DNA of 64,000 nucleotides from Isoetes taiwanensis (taxonomy: Eukaryota; Streptophyta; Lycopodiopsida; Isoetales; Isoetaceae): positions 1,489,460 to 1,553,459 of the forward strand of contig JAJEKV010000032.1 in NCBI GenBank assembly GCA_021234155.1, in the 5' to 3' direction. The stretch's first letter is position 1; every line of letters starts with the position of its first letter. The notes beneath the pieces are model-generated. The model searched no databases. It saw only the letters and a program-made list of their open reading frames with translations, and had not been told where the DNA came from. The position numbers and the translations under genes are program-made. Of this stretch, positions 14,101 to 26,113 are shown piece after piece.

Positions 14101-14250
14101 CCCTTGTTTAGCTCCTTCCTTTGTCGGCATAGCAGCTTGAGGTACATGTTCTTTATGGCTGTTAGCGTTCTAGCTTTAGTTAGGGGCATCACTTTTTGAA
14201 AAAGGCAGTGAGGTAAGGGAGTTCTTTGGGATGCCCCCTCCCCAACCCAA
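11110..14250. other. AT-rich non-coding DNA with one weak exon-like frame
   Basis: No transposon proteins are recognised. The minus-strand frame 12503-12889 (128 codons) has a leucine-rich, vaguely LRR-like C-terminal half with the pattern CPTLIYF, then NCKTLKNAGLLQSLGDHLEAI. Without flanking exons or clear splice sites I do not call it a gene. Small local duplications such as GCCAACTAGTGCA twice near 11510-11535 are present. Confidence 0.4.
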
Positions 14251-14522
14251 TGTTAGAATTCAAGCTGTACGTTAGATACATTGATGTACATTAGAGTACA
14301 TTAGAAGTACATCATGTACATCTCTGGCCTTTGGCCTTCTGTTTCCGGCTGTTGGCCTTTCAGTGCCATTCATTCCATGTATTTATAGATTACATGCAAT
14401 ACATAGAACATCTAGATTGTTCCTGTTCTATTCCTATTGTGTCTCTTCCATTCTTGCTTCCGCATTGGCTCACTCTGTCTTTGCAGGTTTGTATCGATCC
14501 ATAGGCGATACATTTTCCAACA
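14251..14522 (+). repeat. Copia-1 5' LTR
   Basis: Begins TGTTAGAATTC and ends TTCCAACA, so it has the TG...CA termini of LTR retrotransposons. It matches 17599-17868 along its whole length and contains the short internal repeat GTACATTAGA. Confidence 0.95.
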
Positions 14523-14535
14523 TGGTATCGAGCCT
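14523..14535 (+). other. Copia-1 primer binding site
   Basis: TGGTATCGAGCCT follows the LTR immediately. It is a one-indel variant of TGGTATCAGAGC, the usual site complementary to plant initiator-Met tRNA in copia elements. Confidence 0.85.
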
Positions 14536-15440
14536 ATTGGCATGTGAAGGAAGTTCGACAATAGAGGAACTCGGGAGAACAATTCTGGAAGAATACTTAT
14601 CTGAGCAAGAGAAGGTCATGGAGACCAGATCTGTATCGGCAATTCTGAAGCCACCTATGTTTGATGGCAAAGGGTTTCAAGGCTGGAAGAAATCCATGAA
14701 GTTATATCTAATGGCGAGGGATGTCACGGGATATAGTGGATGGGTGCGAAACTAAACGAGAGAATCTTTGGGACAGCGGCTCAAATCAAGCTTCAAAAGG
14801 ATTGCGTATGGCCGTGATAATAGAGCAATGGCTTGCGTATGTATGTGTCTTTCGAGCCATAGTCATGCAAGTAGATGTGGATCGGGGCAGCTATTCTCTT
14901 TGGATTTGGCTTGAAGATAAGTATGGCACCAAAGCGGAAGGTGAAGTTATGCATTTGTATACCGCAGTTAGGAATTGCAAGTATGTGGAAGGAGCTGATC
15001 TGAATACACACATAAATCAAATGAAGAAGATGTTTGATATGTTGGAAGCGGCAGATTCAAGTATGCGAGTTCGAGGAGGGCAGCAAAAAGCTCCGATTAT
15101 ATGCTTCTCTTCCCAATTCATGGGAAAACTTTGTTGATTTCTTGGCTTGACTCAAAGTAGTCTTTCATGGGATGCCCGTTTCTAAGCTTTTTGCGAGAAA
15201 GAGATGCGTTTGAAAGACAAAGTGGAGGATTCCAAGCCATCACAAGCCATGCTTGCACGAGGGAGGCAAGATAAGAAGCCTCATTACAAAAAGCAATCAG
15301 ATGGGAAGGTGGAAGGATCAAAAGGAGCGCGTCAGAAGAAAGTTTATGCCAAAGAGGGCAATGCGGCTTGTTTTGAATATGGCCATTATCGCGACCCGAT
15401 TGTCCGGGAGGAAATAACAAATCGGAGAAAGCACATCTAG
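14523..15440 (+). pseudogene. Copia-1 gag remnant
   Basis: The N-terminal part reads KPPMFDGKGFQGWKKSMKLYL, the conserved opening of copia Gag (F.G..F..WK..M). It is in frame up to about 14753. The central Gag part continues in another frame (14721-15137) with WLEDKYGTKAEGEVMHLYTA and NTHINQMKKMFDML, typical of the UBN2/retrotran_gag region. A third frame (15204-15440) carries the basic tail and a degraded zinc knuckle (CFEYGHYRDP, with only one cysteine left). At least two frameshifts make it non-functional. No protease motif (D-S/T-G) follows. Confidence 0.85.
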
Positions 15441-16029
15441 TTGAGGCACAAGTCATCAAAGGGAGGCTTCTCTTGTTATCCAATCAGGAGGCCGAGTCCC
15501 CGAATTAAAGGGGAGGCTTACATTTGTGGAAACAAGTGCATGTCTTGCTCTTTGGAAAGAAGGTTCTTCTGATGGATTACGCATGCACGTCAATGATGTT
15601 GAAGGATAGGGATCTATTCTCAAGTTATCAAAATGACAAAAGTCATTGTGGGATCAAGAGCGGAGAAAGGTATATACCAGCTCAGAAGTAGTTTTTGATG
15701 AGTCAAATTCTATGTGTATTGATCCACTTGCAGATGGAAACTTCATTCAAGACAAATATCTTGTTCTTGATGATCCTCCACTCGTTGAGCTTCAAGATTT
15801 GAGGCTGGACCAGCAGCAAGATGTGCCTTTACCAGTGGATGTGCAACAACCCACCAATGATGATCCACCTCATAATCAAGTTCTTCCTGATCCTCGGCTC
15901 ATTGGAATGCCCCCTCCTCCTGATCAACCGTTGTCACCACGTCGGAACACCTTCTCGTAAAGTTCTTGAAAATGCTGAACTTAGTTTGGTTGAATGGTGT
16001 TGCTTGGCGGTCAAAGGTGAACCGGCAAG
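15441..16029 (+). pseudogene. Copia-1 integrase C-terminal remnant and linker
   Basis: At 15646 the frame opens with WDQERRKVYTSSEVVFDES, the signature at the C-terminal end of copia integrase. A proline-rich linker (to about 15957) follows, as usual before reverse transcriptase. The zinc-binding HHCC and D,D35E catalytic region, normally several hundred codons, is missing between about 15440 and 15640. This deletion explains most of the element's short length. Confidence 0.8.
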
Positions 16030-16900
16030 CATTGAGGAAGCATGGGCTTCCCTGAGCTCCACATTGGAAGCGGGCGGTGAGGTAGAACTCGCATCCATGG
16101 ATGCAAACCGTGTATGGGAACTTGCTGATTTGCCCATTAAGCAAAAGCGATGGATTGCAAATGGCTATTCACGAAAAAGTACAAGGCTGATGGCAGCCTT
16201 GACAAGTACAAGGCTAGGCTAGTTGCTCGAGGTTTCAGCCAAGTCAAAGGTCTTGATTATGATGAGATATTTTCACCGGTTGTGAGAATGAATAGCTTGC
16301 GTGTTTTGCTTGCCTTAGGAGCCAAATTGGATTGGGAAATTCATCAAATGGATGTGGATCGGCATTTTGAATGGAGATCTTCTTGAAGACATCTACATTT
16401 TGCAACCTCGAGGTTTTGAAGTACCGGCCCGGAAAACAAGGTATGTAAACTCGGGAAGGCCATTTATGGCTTAAAAGCGTGCATCTCGGGTTTGGTACAA
16501 AAGTTTGATGATGCACTTAAGCATGAAGGATTTCAGGTTGCTACAATAGATTCTAATGTCTACATCAAGTGCATGGGAGGTATGTATTTGATTTTAGTGC
16601 TATATGTGGATGATATGCTTGCAATGGGCAGCAATCTTCTTGATGTTCAAGCACTTAAATCTAAACTAGCTACTTGAGGTTTAAGATGAAAGATTTGGGT
16701 GCAGCTAGCTCTTTCTTAGGTGCAGATACATCGTGATAGGAAGAAGAGGCTAATTCATATCAGCCAACCTCGGTATCTTTGAATTTACGCTTGAGCAATT
16801 TCAAGATGGCGATTGTAAAAGCATGTTTCATCGCCAATGGAAGGCGGCCTCAAATTGTTTGAAGATGAACCTTTTTTGTGATAATGTGCATCATCTTCTC
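16030..16900 (+). pseudogene. Copia-1 reverse transcriptase remnant
   Basis: Conserved copia RT blocks appear in order: CKWLFTKKYKADGS, YKARLVARGFSQVKG, YDEIFSPVVRMNSLR and IHQMDVDRHF (the last broken just after its aspartate). After a frameshift come DIYILQPRGFE and VQKFDDAL, and the catalytic YVDDML at 16603-16614. Frames shift near 16138, 16375, 16480 and 16677. The catalytic YVDD is preserved but the protein could not be made in one piece. Confidence 0.9.
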
Positions 16901-17530
16901 TACCATATATGACTTGTTGGGAGTTTGATGTATCTCATGACCATAACACGGCCCGATCTTTGCTTTGTCGCGTGATTGCATTGAGTCGGTTTAACCAGCT
17001 GTTATGAGTTAAAGCATTGGCGACTAGCAAAAGCGTGTTCTTCGCTATTTGCAAGGAACAAAGAGAGTGGAATCTGTTATTGTGATAGCGGATCAGCAAG
17101 TCTTCATGCATTTCTTGATGCAAGTTGGGGCAACAACGAGGGATTCTCATTCCACTGAGGGTAGCACATGCATGTTTTATGGAGGTGATGAATTTTGGAT
17201 GAGCAAAAGCAATGCGTGTAGCGATCCTCGCCAGAGGCGAGAATATATTGCCTTATCCCACGGAGTTGCAGATCTTATTTGGTATGATCACTTGCTTAAT
17301 GATGTTGGTATTTTCAAAGCAACCTATTCATGTTTATGTGGACAACCAAAGTTGCATGAAAATGGCGAGGCGACCCGAGGGACATCATCCTCGAACAAAG
17401 CACATACCAATTCATTATCATTATGTCCGTGATCTGGTGGAGAAAGCAATCATCTCATTAATCTATTCACCCACGGGGTGCAATGGTTGCGGATATCTTT
17501 ACTAAGCCACTTGGGCACACAAAAGTTTGT
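16901..17530 (+). pseudogene. Copia-1 RNase H remnant
   Basis: Fragments in alternating frames show RREYIALSHGVADLIW (the A-E-Y block of copia RNase H), then IHVYVDNQSCMKMA (D-N-Q/S catalytic block), and HPRTKHIPIHYHYVRDLVE near the C-terminus. The order and spacing are right for the 3' end of a copia pol gene, but several frameshifts disrupt it. Confidence 0.85.
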
Positions 17531-17587
17531 CCCGGTTTAGATCAGCGCGGTGTTATACCATTCAAGTAGCTTCAAATTATCCAAATT

Positions 17588-17598
17588 TTGAAAGGGAG
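17588..17598 (+). other. Copia-1 polypurine tract
   Basis: TTGAAAGGGAG lies directly before the 3' LTR start (TGTTAG). This is the plus-strand primer position expected in LTR elements. Confidence 0.8.
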
Positions 17599-17868
17599 TG
17601 TTAGAATTCAAGGCATGCGTTAGATACATTGATGTACATTAGAGTACATTAGAAGTACATCATGTACATCTCTGGCCTTTGGCCTTCTGTTTCCGGCTAT
17701 TGGCCTTTCAGTGCCATTCATTCCATGTATTTATAGATTACATGCAATACATAGAACATCTAGATTGTTCCTGTTCTATTCCTATTGTGTCTCTTCCATT
17801 CTTGCTTCCGCATTGGCTCACTCGTCTTGCGGGTTTGTATCAGTCCATAGCTGATACGTTTTCCAACA
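17599..17868 (+). repeat. Copia-1 3' LTR
   Basis: Matches the 5' LTR from TGTTAGAATTC to CCAACA with a few substitutions and small indels (for example GTCTTGCGG in place of TGTCTTTGCAGG). CCCAA follows as target duplication. Confidence 0.95.
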
Positions 17869-17873
17869 CCCAA

Positions 17874-20590
17874 ATCTCTCAGTCGCCCCCAGAAGCTTCT
17901 TTGATGCTATAGTTGCTTTCTGTGACAAGAGGTGTTGGCAGAGGTAGTGGCACTTGAAGGAAGTGCTTCTGTAGATCACTTGCATTGCCTGGCCAGGCTA
18001 TTCTTAGGGCACGTTACAAGACTCTCAGGGCTATGAATGAGGCCATCAAGAAGGACATAAATTGGCCTTCAATCATTGCATGCCTTCTGATATGAGAAAC
18101 ATACTATTTGGATTGCCCGCAAAGCTTTGTGCATGTGGAGAGAAATGGTCCCGCCATAAGCGATCTTGAGATGATATCGCATTGGCAGTGATGAGGAGGA
18201 TGTGGATTTGTGAAGACATATACGATCCTAGCTATAGCCCTAACATGGTCATCACGGAGCTGGTGTGGACTATATTCCCATCCATACGAGCAACCACACC
18301 ATGGAAGTTGGTTGAGATTATTTACCAATGTTTCTTGTACAATTGCGGTTTATGTTGTGTCGGTTCTTAGTTTTTGCGTGTTGTATAGTTTATCTTCTTC
18401 TTTGTGGTAATCGTTGTTGGAGGCTTTTCATGAAGGCGCTTTAGATTTTGCGGTGATGTGAATCATCGATCTGTCTTTGCCACCATTGCTCATCATCTCG
18501 AAGATTGATGCTTCGCATCTTGATCCTTGTGTCCGCTGAGCTAGAAGAGGCTTCCTCTATCGGAGCTGGACTCCAAATGTTATACATATAGGTATGAAGG
18601 CCCATTGGTTAGCCGCCTTGTTTAGCATCTTGAGGTGCCAACTCAATGCGTTCTTTGTTGCTATTGATATTGCCATGTCTAATGTGGAGTGGAAGCACTT
18701 GGGTGTCCTGGTCTCGTGATTTTGTACATTTTCGCGGTTTCACATCGATCCTGCAAAGGCCTTGCTAATCTAGAAAATTTGCGAGGTTGATGTTGTTATC
18801 GGGCATGCACAATTGGGACCTCCCATGAACTAGTGGCTGCTATATGTTTTTGCTTGTGTGTTTCTAAGTTTTGACATGGATATGTGTCAATAAGTTCTTT
18901 GTGTTTTAGTGCTTTAGAAGTACATAGATGTTGGAGTGCTCAACTTGGTGGTTATCGAGAACACATGTGTTCTTGGTCATGCATTTGCGACCTACAAAAG
19001 TAGGACCGATTATCTTTGCCTAGAACTCAGGAGTTCCCCTTAACCTTAAGTTCCTTGAACTTCCCATGCACAATCGCATCTAACCCCGGGTTAGCTTAAA
19101 GCCCAACTTCAATAAATTCTAGCACTAGAATTGATCTTTGCAATAGCGATATTGCTCAAACCTAGAGCAACCTCACAATCAATGGGAAAAAACTCAAAAC
19201 TATTAAGAAGCCCCAAAGCTGGGCCAAAGAGGTTGGATTGATCCCCAATCGATCCCTAAAGATGAATCACCCACGAATATGGAAGGAATTGATCTTTCAA
19301 GGCGGTTTCAAAGGTTATACTCAAAACCGTCCCCTTTCGGAGCGCCTTCAGTCCATTGCATCATCGCGATGGGCAGGTCAAAATTAGCCCTCTGAAAAGA
19401 CTTTGAGCCCTTTTTCCAGCTCAAATATCCATCTATAATTTGGATTCGACCTCCCGAGATGGATCCGGTAGTCCCAGATCGATGGCGTGATCAGGGGGAA
19501 AGGTTTTTCTCCTTCAAAACACCCATCGAATGGGGTGCAACCACTTGTGCGGACACCCTTATTTTAATGGTTAGGTGACTTTTAACATTTATATTTTAAT
19601 GTTCCATTACCATAGAAAAACAAATGTCATTTGAATAATAGCCCTACACCGCCCCTAGGCGATGAATCGACTCTTGGAGCGTTCCCGAGGCCACTGGTAG
19701 CACTTCCAAGACCAACTCCCACCACAAAGGTGCGCAAAGAGCGACTTGCCCTTGGCTGTAACCTTTGTCTCACTCGGTTGGGTCTTCTTCAATGCAATGT
19801 ATAGTGCTAATTATGTAATGTATAGTCTTTGGTTATTATGTACCTCTATCAAATGAGGCCACTTTACTTGCATTGAAGTTTGAATTGTGCAATTGAGTTA
19901 AGAATTATGATGTATGTACTAACTAAGTAGAATTTTTCAACGAGCTCTGAGTCCCCTAGGTATAGTAGCTATCCCTTCTTTTGGATGGCTGCTATGAGCA
20001 TGGGCATCTTGTTGGAGTTCAATTCTCTAGGCTCACTAATCTGTGCACGAATTTTCTTTTGCAGTGTCCGGCAAACTTGAGAGTGGCTATAAATGGTGGT
20101 AATCACTCAGATGGCATTGAGTGCCAATGTTTTGAGCGACAGAGTTATTACCACTATGGATAGGCTTCTGCAAAGCCAAGGGTGCATCTCCAGAATGGGA
20201 AAGTAAGTTTTGTTTTGTACATATTTTCAAATTCCTTAACCGCAGAATGAAGTCACAATGGAAGAGAGCATATAATGTTATCCCTCCTTCGAGATGGCTT
20301 GTGTCCAGAAGAACATGGGCATCTTGCTGGGATTCAACTCCCCAGACTCTATTCTGTTTATCAGTTTGAAAAGAATTGTGCAAGCTACCTTTGTATCAAA
20401 AATTCAATTATGTTATAGTGAATTTGAAATGTTGTATTTGTATTAGACATTGATGTTTGTTTTGATGAATTTAGGATTTGCTTGGGATGAAATCCTTCAA
20501 CAAGAAACGACCTCAAATGAGCTCCAAACTCGCCACTGTTCATGGTATTTACTTAAACTCCTCTATGGTCTTTGAAAAAATGAAATGCCT
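17874..20590. other. Non-coding DNA with an imperfect repeat
   Basis: No recognisable gene. An imperfect direct repeat of about 80 bases is centred on GGGCATCTTG(T/C)TGG(A/G)TTCAA (about 19985-20060 and 20290-20370). Short open frames do not resemble known proteins. Confidence 0.45.
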
Positions 20591-21494
20591 TTCATTCTAG
20601 GGAAAGGTTTTTATGCACAAATATCAACATCCGATGTGAAGTGGTGTTCCATTGAGCTGAATGAAAAAATAGTACAATGACCCATGGGGAAACAAACTGA
20701 TGAATCCCAAAATGAGTGAAGAGGGGAACCAAATGATGAACCCCAAATGGGTAAAATCAACAAACACAACCTCGGGTTAGACCACCCGATATATATAAGA
20801 TAATTGTGTACAATAAGTACAGGCCCCCAAGTAGAACATCTAGAAGGCCGTTGTACTATAATGCTTCCAAACTGCAACAACTGCAAAAATCAGGTTGCGC
20901 CACCCATCCAAGCAGTGACTCAAATCCGCCTCACTAAGATACCGCTCCATGCGTCCCACCTGGCCACTTGTATAAAAAGTAGCCCCATGCACATCAGAGA
21001 GCTCCAAACTGCAAGACCAAACCAAATGTGATTGTCAACTGTGTTAGGAACCATCTACGGTCCAAGAGTAAGCAAGCTAAAAAGTGGGACTAGAAATACA
21101 AGAGCACAATATCAAAATGGAAAAGATGATCCATGAGGATCCGGAAACCATGAGGCGGCCGAGAGATAGGAAAATATAGGCTTCGACCGGAAGCATATAA
21201 AAAACAGCTTCATGCGCATGAATGAGCTCCAAACTGCAAGATCGAACCATATACGACTATTAGAAGCCATCCACGGGTCAAGAGTCAGCAAACTATAAAG
21301 TTGGAATAGAAATACAAGAGCATAATATCGAAAATTGAAGCCGCGCGGCTCTGTAGAGATAAGAAAAATATAGGCCCGACCCAGGGGGGCTTCCCCTTGG
21401 TGCCCTCCAGAAGCGCCATGTGCTACGCTGGGAAAAATGCAAAAGCCCATCGGCCAACACTGAAAAAGGTAAAACCCATATAGGAGAGTAAGAG
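20591..21494. repeat. Non-coding repeats: tandem pair and short dispersed copy
   Basis: A unit of about 226 bases is duplicated: GAGCTCCAAACTGCAAGA at 20998 recurs at 21224. It is preceded by TATAAAAA and followed by AGAAATACAAGAGCA in both copies. Separately, CATTCTAGGGAAAGGT with ATGCACAAATATCAACATCC at about 20594 recurs at 21713. These look like fragments of an uncharacterised repeat family. Confidence 0.7.
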
Positions 21495-21722
21495 GTGGGA
21501 GGGGGGGAACTCCGTACAACAACAAGATTCAGCTCAGAGAAAACGCCGATGAGGAATGCAGGAAGACACATTTATGGGAGAAAAGGCCAAAAAAACTGCT
21601 TATATGTGCTTGTGCCAAAGAAAACTTGGATCCAAAAGCAGAGCTGGCGCCAAAACTGGCGTCCTTTTCCCTAGAATGATGGTTCTCTTCTATATAAGAA
21701 GAGGACCATTGCATTCTAGGGA
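21495..21722. repeat. Dispersed repeat, copy 1 (with hairpin)
   Basis: This block matches 41295-41524 closely: a G-run, AACAACAAGATTCAGCTCAG, GATGAGGAATGCAGGAAGAC, GCAGAGCTGGCGCCAAAACT and a terminal TATATAA-bearing hairpin. Copy 2 carries a few small insertions. It encodes no recognisable protein. It may be part of the long non-coding purine-rich element that follows. Confidence 0.9.
21669..21721. other. 53-bp near-perfect hairpin around TATATAAG
   Basis: CCCTAGAATG at the left pairs with CATTCTAGGG at the right, and TGGTTCTCTTCT pairs with AGAAGAGGACCA (one mismatch, a 2-base bulge). The centre is ATATA. In copy 2 (about 41480-41524) the right arm is cut off where LINE-C begins. Confidence 0.85.
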
Positions 21723-21779
21723 AAGGTCCTTATGCACAAATATCAACATCCGACACAAAGAGGAACCTCCCTCAAACCC

Positions 21780-24700
21780 CATCATACATTGAGACCACAA
21801 GAGATTGTAAGGCACACTGCTAGAAAAGTGTAACGATCATAAGATGAGGTGGGATGCCACTGCAAATAGAGGGGAAGGGTTGCAAGAAATCCTAAAGACA
21901 ACTGGACCGCATAAGGCAAAGAAGGCATGAAAATCGAATACAAACAAGATCAATGGCCACCACCAAAGCACATGAACTCAAATTGTAGAACCAACGTATC
22001 AACAAACTACAGAAAATACCTAACGACAAGACGCTAAGAACAAATATACCTAACTTATATTATTCATGCAGAACAGACTCAAGCGAACTTTCATGAAGAC
22101 AATGCAAACCCCATAATAAGAAAGACCAAAAACTATGCATCATGGAATGCATAAAAAGAGAAGACATCAAGACCGGACATAGTCAACAAGCTAACAAAGA
22201 GCACCTGGAACTAAAATTCAAGAATCAATGTACCAGCAGTGAACTACAGTGAATACTATAATGACAAAACACTACAACAAATAAGGACTAAAACCTAAAC
22301 ATATACGCTACATGCATAACCAGTTCAAACAAACTTTCAAAATGGAAACAACATAACCTACGGGAACAAGACGATAGAACCTCCGAGACACAAGATCAAA
22401 AAGGTTTCATAAGGTGACAGAACAATTATGCAATTGAGAACAGGTAGAGCGATTGAGTCGGCGAGGATGGGATCAAGGCCAAGAAAAAAAGAATGGATGA
22501 AGAAAACGAGGTGAAAACTGAAACAAGAACAAATACTATTTAAGAATGCAAGACAACGGACCACAAGAACCACTACAACATGCACGAATTTGCGAAGATG
22601 CAACTGCATTTTGAAATTTAAAATGCAGGCCAAAAGGGAGAATGTTGCGGCGAAAAGGGAACACCAAACAACTCCTTTAGTTTGTAAGAGGTCAACACGT
22701 AAAAGGCATGGACGACCGGACCAACAAGGCAAGAAGAACTACGTCAAATCAAGGGGCAGACAAAGGAGGGAATCAAGACAATAGCAGAGCAAAGATGTAT
22801 CTCAAGGGATAGAATGGAAACAAGAGGAAAGGAACAAACATAGGGTGAAAAAAGACAAACAGGAGACCAGAATGAAATGGATAGAAAAAGGGATCGAGAA
22901 TAGAGAAACAAAGCAAACGAGACAAAATGGCCGAGGACACAAAATGGAAATAACTAAAAGCCCGCAAAAGCACTAATGAGACACTAATAATCTATGACAA
23001 AGAGCGAGTATAGGCCCTCATAAGGCCATCCATGAGAACCACTGAGAACATATGCGAATATTGGAGTAAAAGAACAAACAACAAGAAATAGCAAAGACTA
23101 AAATTCATAATGTATACCCACATGCATAACCGATCCAAGCAAATTTTCAATGTAGAAACAACGATAAGGACCTTGAGACTCAAGAACAATCTAGAGGACT
23201 GGACCAAACGACCCATTACGAGAGGAAAATGGAGAAAGATGGGTGCTATATGACATCGTCGGAAGAAGCAGAGTTAAGAGAACAACTCAGTGAACAGCTT
23301 GCAAATTTGGTTGATGAGGGTAAACCGGTCACTGAGACCAACAAGAGTAAAAAAGGCCAAGCAAGGTGGATGAAACAATTGGGGTCAACATAGTAAAACA
23401 ACATAATGGATGGACACCGCCAGGGCAAAAAGCACTATGATGAGTGAAGAAATGGGGCAAAGGAGGGAGTCAAGACAATAGAAAAACAAAGACGTTTCAA
23501 GAGATAAAATGAACAAACAAAGAGGAAAGGGACAAAATGCAAAATGAAAAAAGAAAGGAATGAAATGGATGGAATAAGGGATTAGGAATAGAGGAACAGA
23601 GCAAATTGGGACAAAGGAGCTAAGGCCACAAATGCAAATAAAGCCCTCGAAGGCATTCATGAGAAACTAAGAATCAATGATAAAAGAGTGGGCTCTCATA
23701 AGGGCATCCAAAAGAACAATTGAGAATATATTAGAAACAAGCATGCACTTATCTACCTATATATACACCTAGAAACAAAGCTCAAGAATCTTAGAGCAAA
23801 AAAGGGAAGCAAAACGAATGAAATGGATGGAGAAATGGGATAAAGAAAAGAGGCACTAGAAAACCGCTCTGAAATGGAAAGACGATGGAAATAAATTGGG
23901 CAATCGAACAAACTACAACTGAAAAGACCAGGGAAAAAGCACGAGTGAGAGGAACAAATCATGCATGTGCAAGTGAACAAACTACTGCTGAGAAATCATG
24001 AGACAAGAATGCTACGAGCAATCAGACAGATGGGACAACTCAGGACAACTCGGACAAGCGAGAGAAAAGATAACGACGTATGGAAGCAACTCAAGCACAA
24101 CCCGGACTGCAAGAGCTAGGACTCAAGGGACACCATAAGAGCTCAACGAGACAAATGGAATAACAGTCGACAAAAGGGAATAATGGATGTGATGTAGTAA
24201 AGGGAACGAGTAAAGGCAGTGGAAAGAAGCCAATGAACCAAAAGAATTGAAGGGGCACATGGCTAGGTGGTCAACACAAGTACATGGAACTAGCCACATA
24301 AAGGAATATAAAAGAAGATTTGCAACTAAATGTCACAAGCACCAATCTTTGCGGGAATGCAATAGCTCAACCCATACAAAATGCAAAGGCGAGATATGGC
24401 AACGGCAAAAAGCCATGTATAAATGAGCCAAATGATTCTAGCAAATACCACCAAGCAGTAAAACCGCAAAACGACCAAATGTAAGCGACCACCACAAATG
24501 GTACCAATAGACCAGCGATGGGGAAACATGAGATCCTAAGCAAAAAGGACCACATCTAAGTATGGAAGCAAAAGCGCATCAAAAGGACTAATTGTGGTAG
24601 AAAAATAGAGGCGTTATGGACCACAACTATGTCTACGAGATTTGAAAATGTCGAGAATAACCAAAAGCAACATGACATGAACTAACATAAATCACCAACT

Positions 24701-26113
24701 CATGATGAATGCAGCTAAGGAAAAGTTCATGAGTAGAAAAAATGCCAAAATATCCAAATGGAGAAGGTTATATTCAAGATACTGGAAATACCTGACTCGC
24801 CCGATAACTCGTGCTAAAGTCCTTAGGTCAGGTGCCAAAATGTCAACAAAAGGGGGCAACCGGCATGTGTTGATTAAATACAGGATATAGTGAGGAATTG
24901 CCCAAAATGCAATGAAGCAACTAAATGCAAAATTGACTTGGCGTAAAAAAAGCAACATACAAAGTAGTTAGTCCCTTGTTGAACTCTGTGGACAAAGATT
25001 TGACAACGATCCCCATCAATGTCGACTAGAGATGGCACCACCCCTTCATAATGACAAGACGAGGAAAAATACCAAGAAGCCAGTCCGACATTGACCCCTC
25101 TAGTCGCCAAGTCAAAAAATGATTCTTATCAGCATCTACTCGAGATGCCATCCCCAACCGAACCATAGCTCGAAGTTTTTCCACACCAAGAACCCTGCAA
25201 CTAAAAACTAACGAAGGCTGTAAACTCAACATTTGCAAAAAGGAGGGAACCATGCATGGTCAGGCCACCAAAGGAAAAAACCATCAACTCTGACAAATAT
25301 ACTAATTTAAACAGCAAATGGCCCAAGGGAACCTGATAAAACCAACATCTAACAACCCTACTTTTACCCACTACGTAACTTACAAAACAAGACGGGTTTC
25401 AAACCTTCAAAACCGAGAAAGAGATAGCAAAAAGGACATAAAATAGACCACCAAAGAGAGAAACTATCACTAGGGACGAACCTATTAAATCAAACACGCC
25501 AATCACCACTAAAAGCTAGAAGGACTAGTTAATTTTTAAATGATGGTAAACAAGAAATAAGATAGCGACAAGAAGATAGATAGGCCACCCAAGGAAACAT
25601 ACCACCACGACAATTATACAAAGCTAAATGCAAACTGACCCAAGAAAAGAACCAGACGACTCTGCAAAAATGAGCAATAACCCATAATTTATACATTTAC
25701 AAATACACGCAAGTAAGAAAGCCAAAAAAGGATTTGACACGTAAGATGGTTAATCTAGATACGGAAAAATAGAAACAATGAGGATGGACAACATAAATCG
25801 ACCAACCCAAAAAGCTGAATGAAAGAACAAAGAAAGCGCATACCATTAAAAGAAAAAACAACAATATGAGAACTACCTAAAGATCGACATAAAGGACAAA
25901 ACCCAACGCAGGAAAAAACTCCTAGATGGCAATGCATCATATATCCAAGCAGCACACCGACCAAACGAGCAAAAATTCAGAAACCAACCAAAAATACAAT
26001 GCAGCGAACCTAACACGACCCATGCAAGAACCAGACAACCAAGAAAGCAACGAAGCAAACAAGGACTGACTCTAGACTCCAAGCTCAAACACATCCAAGG
26101 CAACCAACAGAAA
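21780..26113. repeat. Long purine-rich, tandemly repetitive non-coding region
   Basis: The plus strand is strongly enriched in A and G over more than 4 kb. A unit of about 300 bases at 22757-23060 recurs at 23455-23735 (offset about 698). Both copies contain AAGGAGGGA(A/G)TCAAGACAATAG, GAATGAAATGGAT and CTCATAAGG(C/G)CATCCA. A third, poorer copy lies near 23790-23990. Related blocks with ACATGCATAACC...CAA(A/T)TTTTCAA occur at about 22310 and 23120. The minus-strand frames are low-complexity Phe/Leu/Ser artefacts. LINE-A inserted into its right part, and similar purine-rich DNA continues from about 30952. Confidence 0.7.

Larger units (their letters stand above)
14246..17873 (+). mobile_element. 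Copia-1: complete but internally deleted Ty1/copia element
   Basis: LTRs lie at 14251-14522 and 17599-17868 (272 and 270 bp) and are flanked by the target duplication CCCAA (14246-14250 and 17869-17873). A primer site follows the 5' LTR directly and a purine tract precedes the 3' LTR. The internal region is only 3.1 kb. It holds broken gag, a trace of the integrase C-terminus, reverse transcriptase and RNase H. The integrase catalytic core and protease are missing. LTRs are about 95% alike by eye. The element can only have moved by using enzymes supplied in trans, or it decayed after insertion. Confidence 0.95.

Noticed and set aside
22358-23980. Several Phe/Leu/Ser-rich minus-strand frames that look like membrane proteins
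   Set aside because: They are translations of the purine-rich repeat (pyrimidine-rich on the minus strand). No family motif or conserved frame between repeat units.
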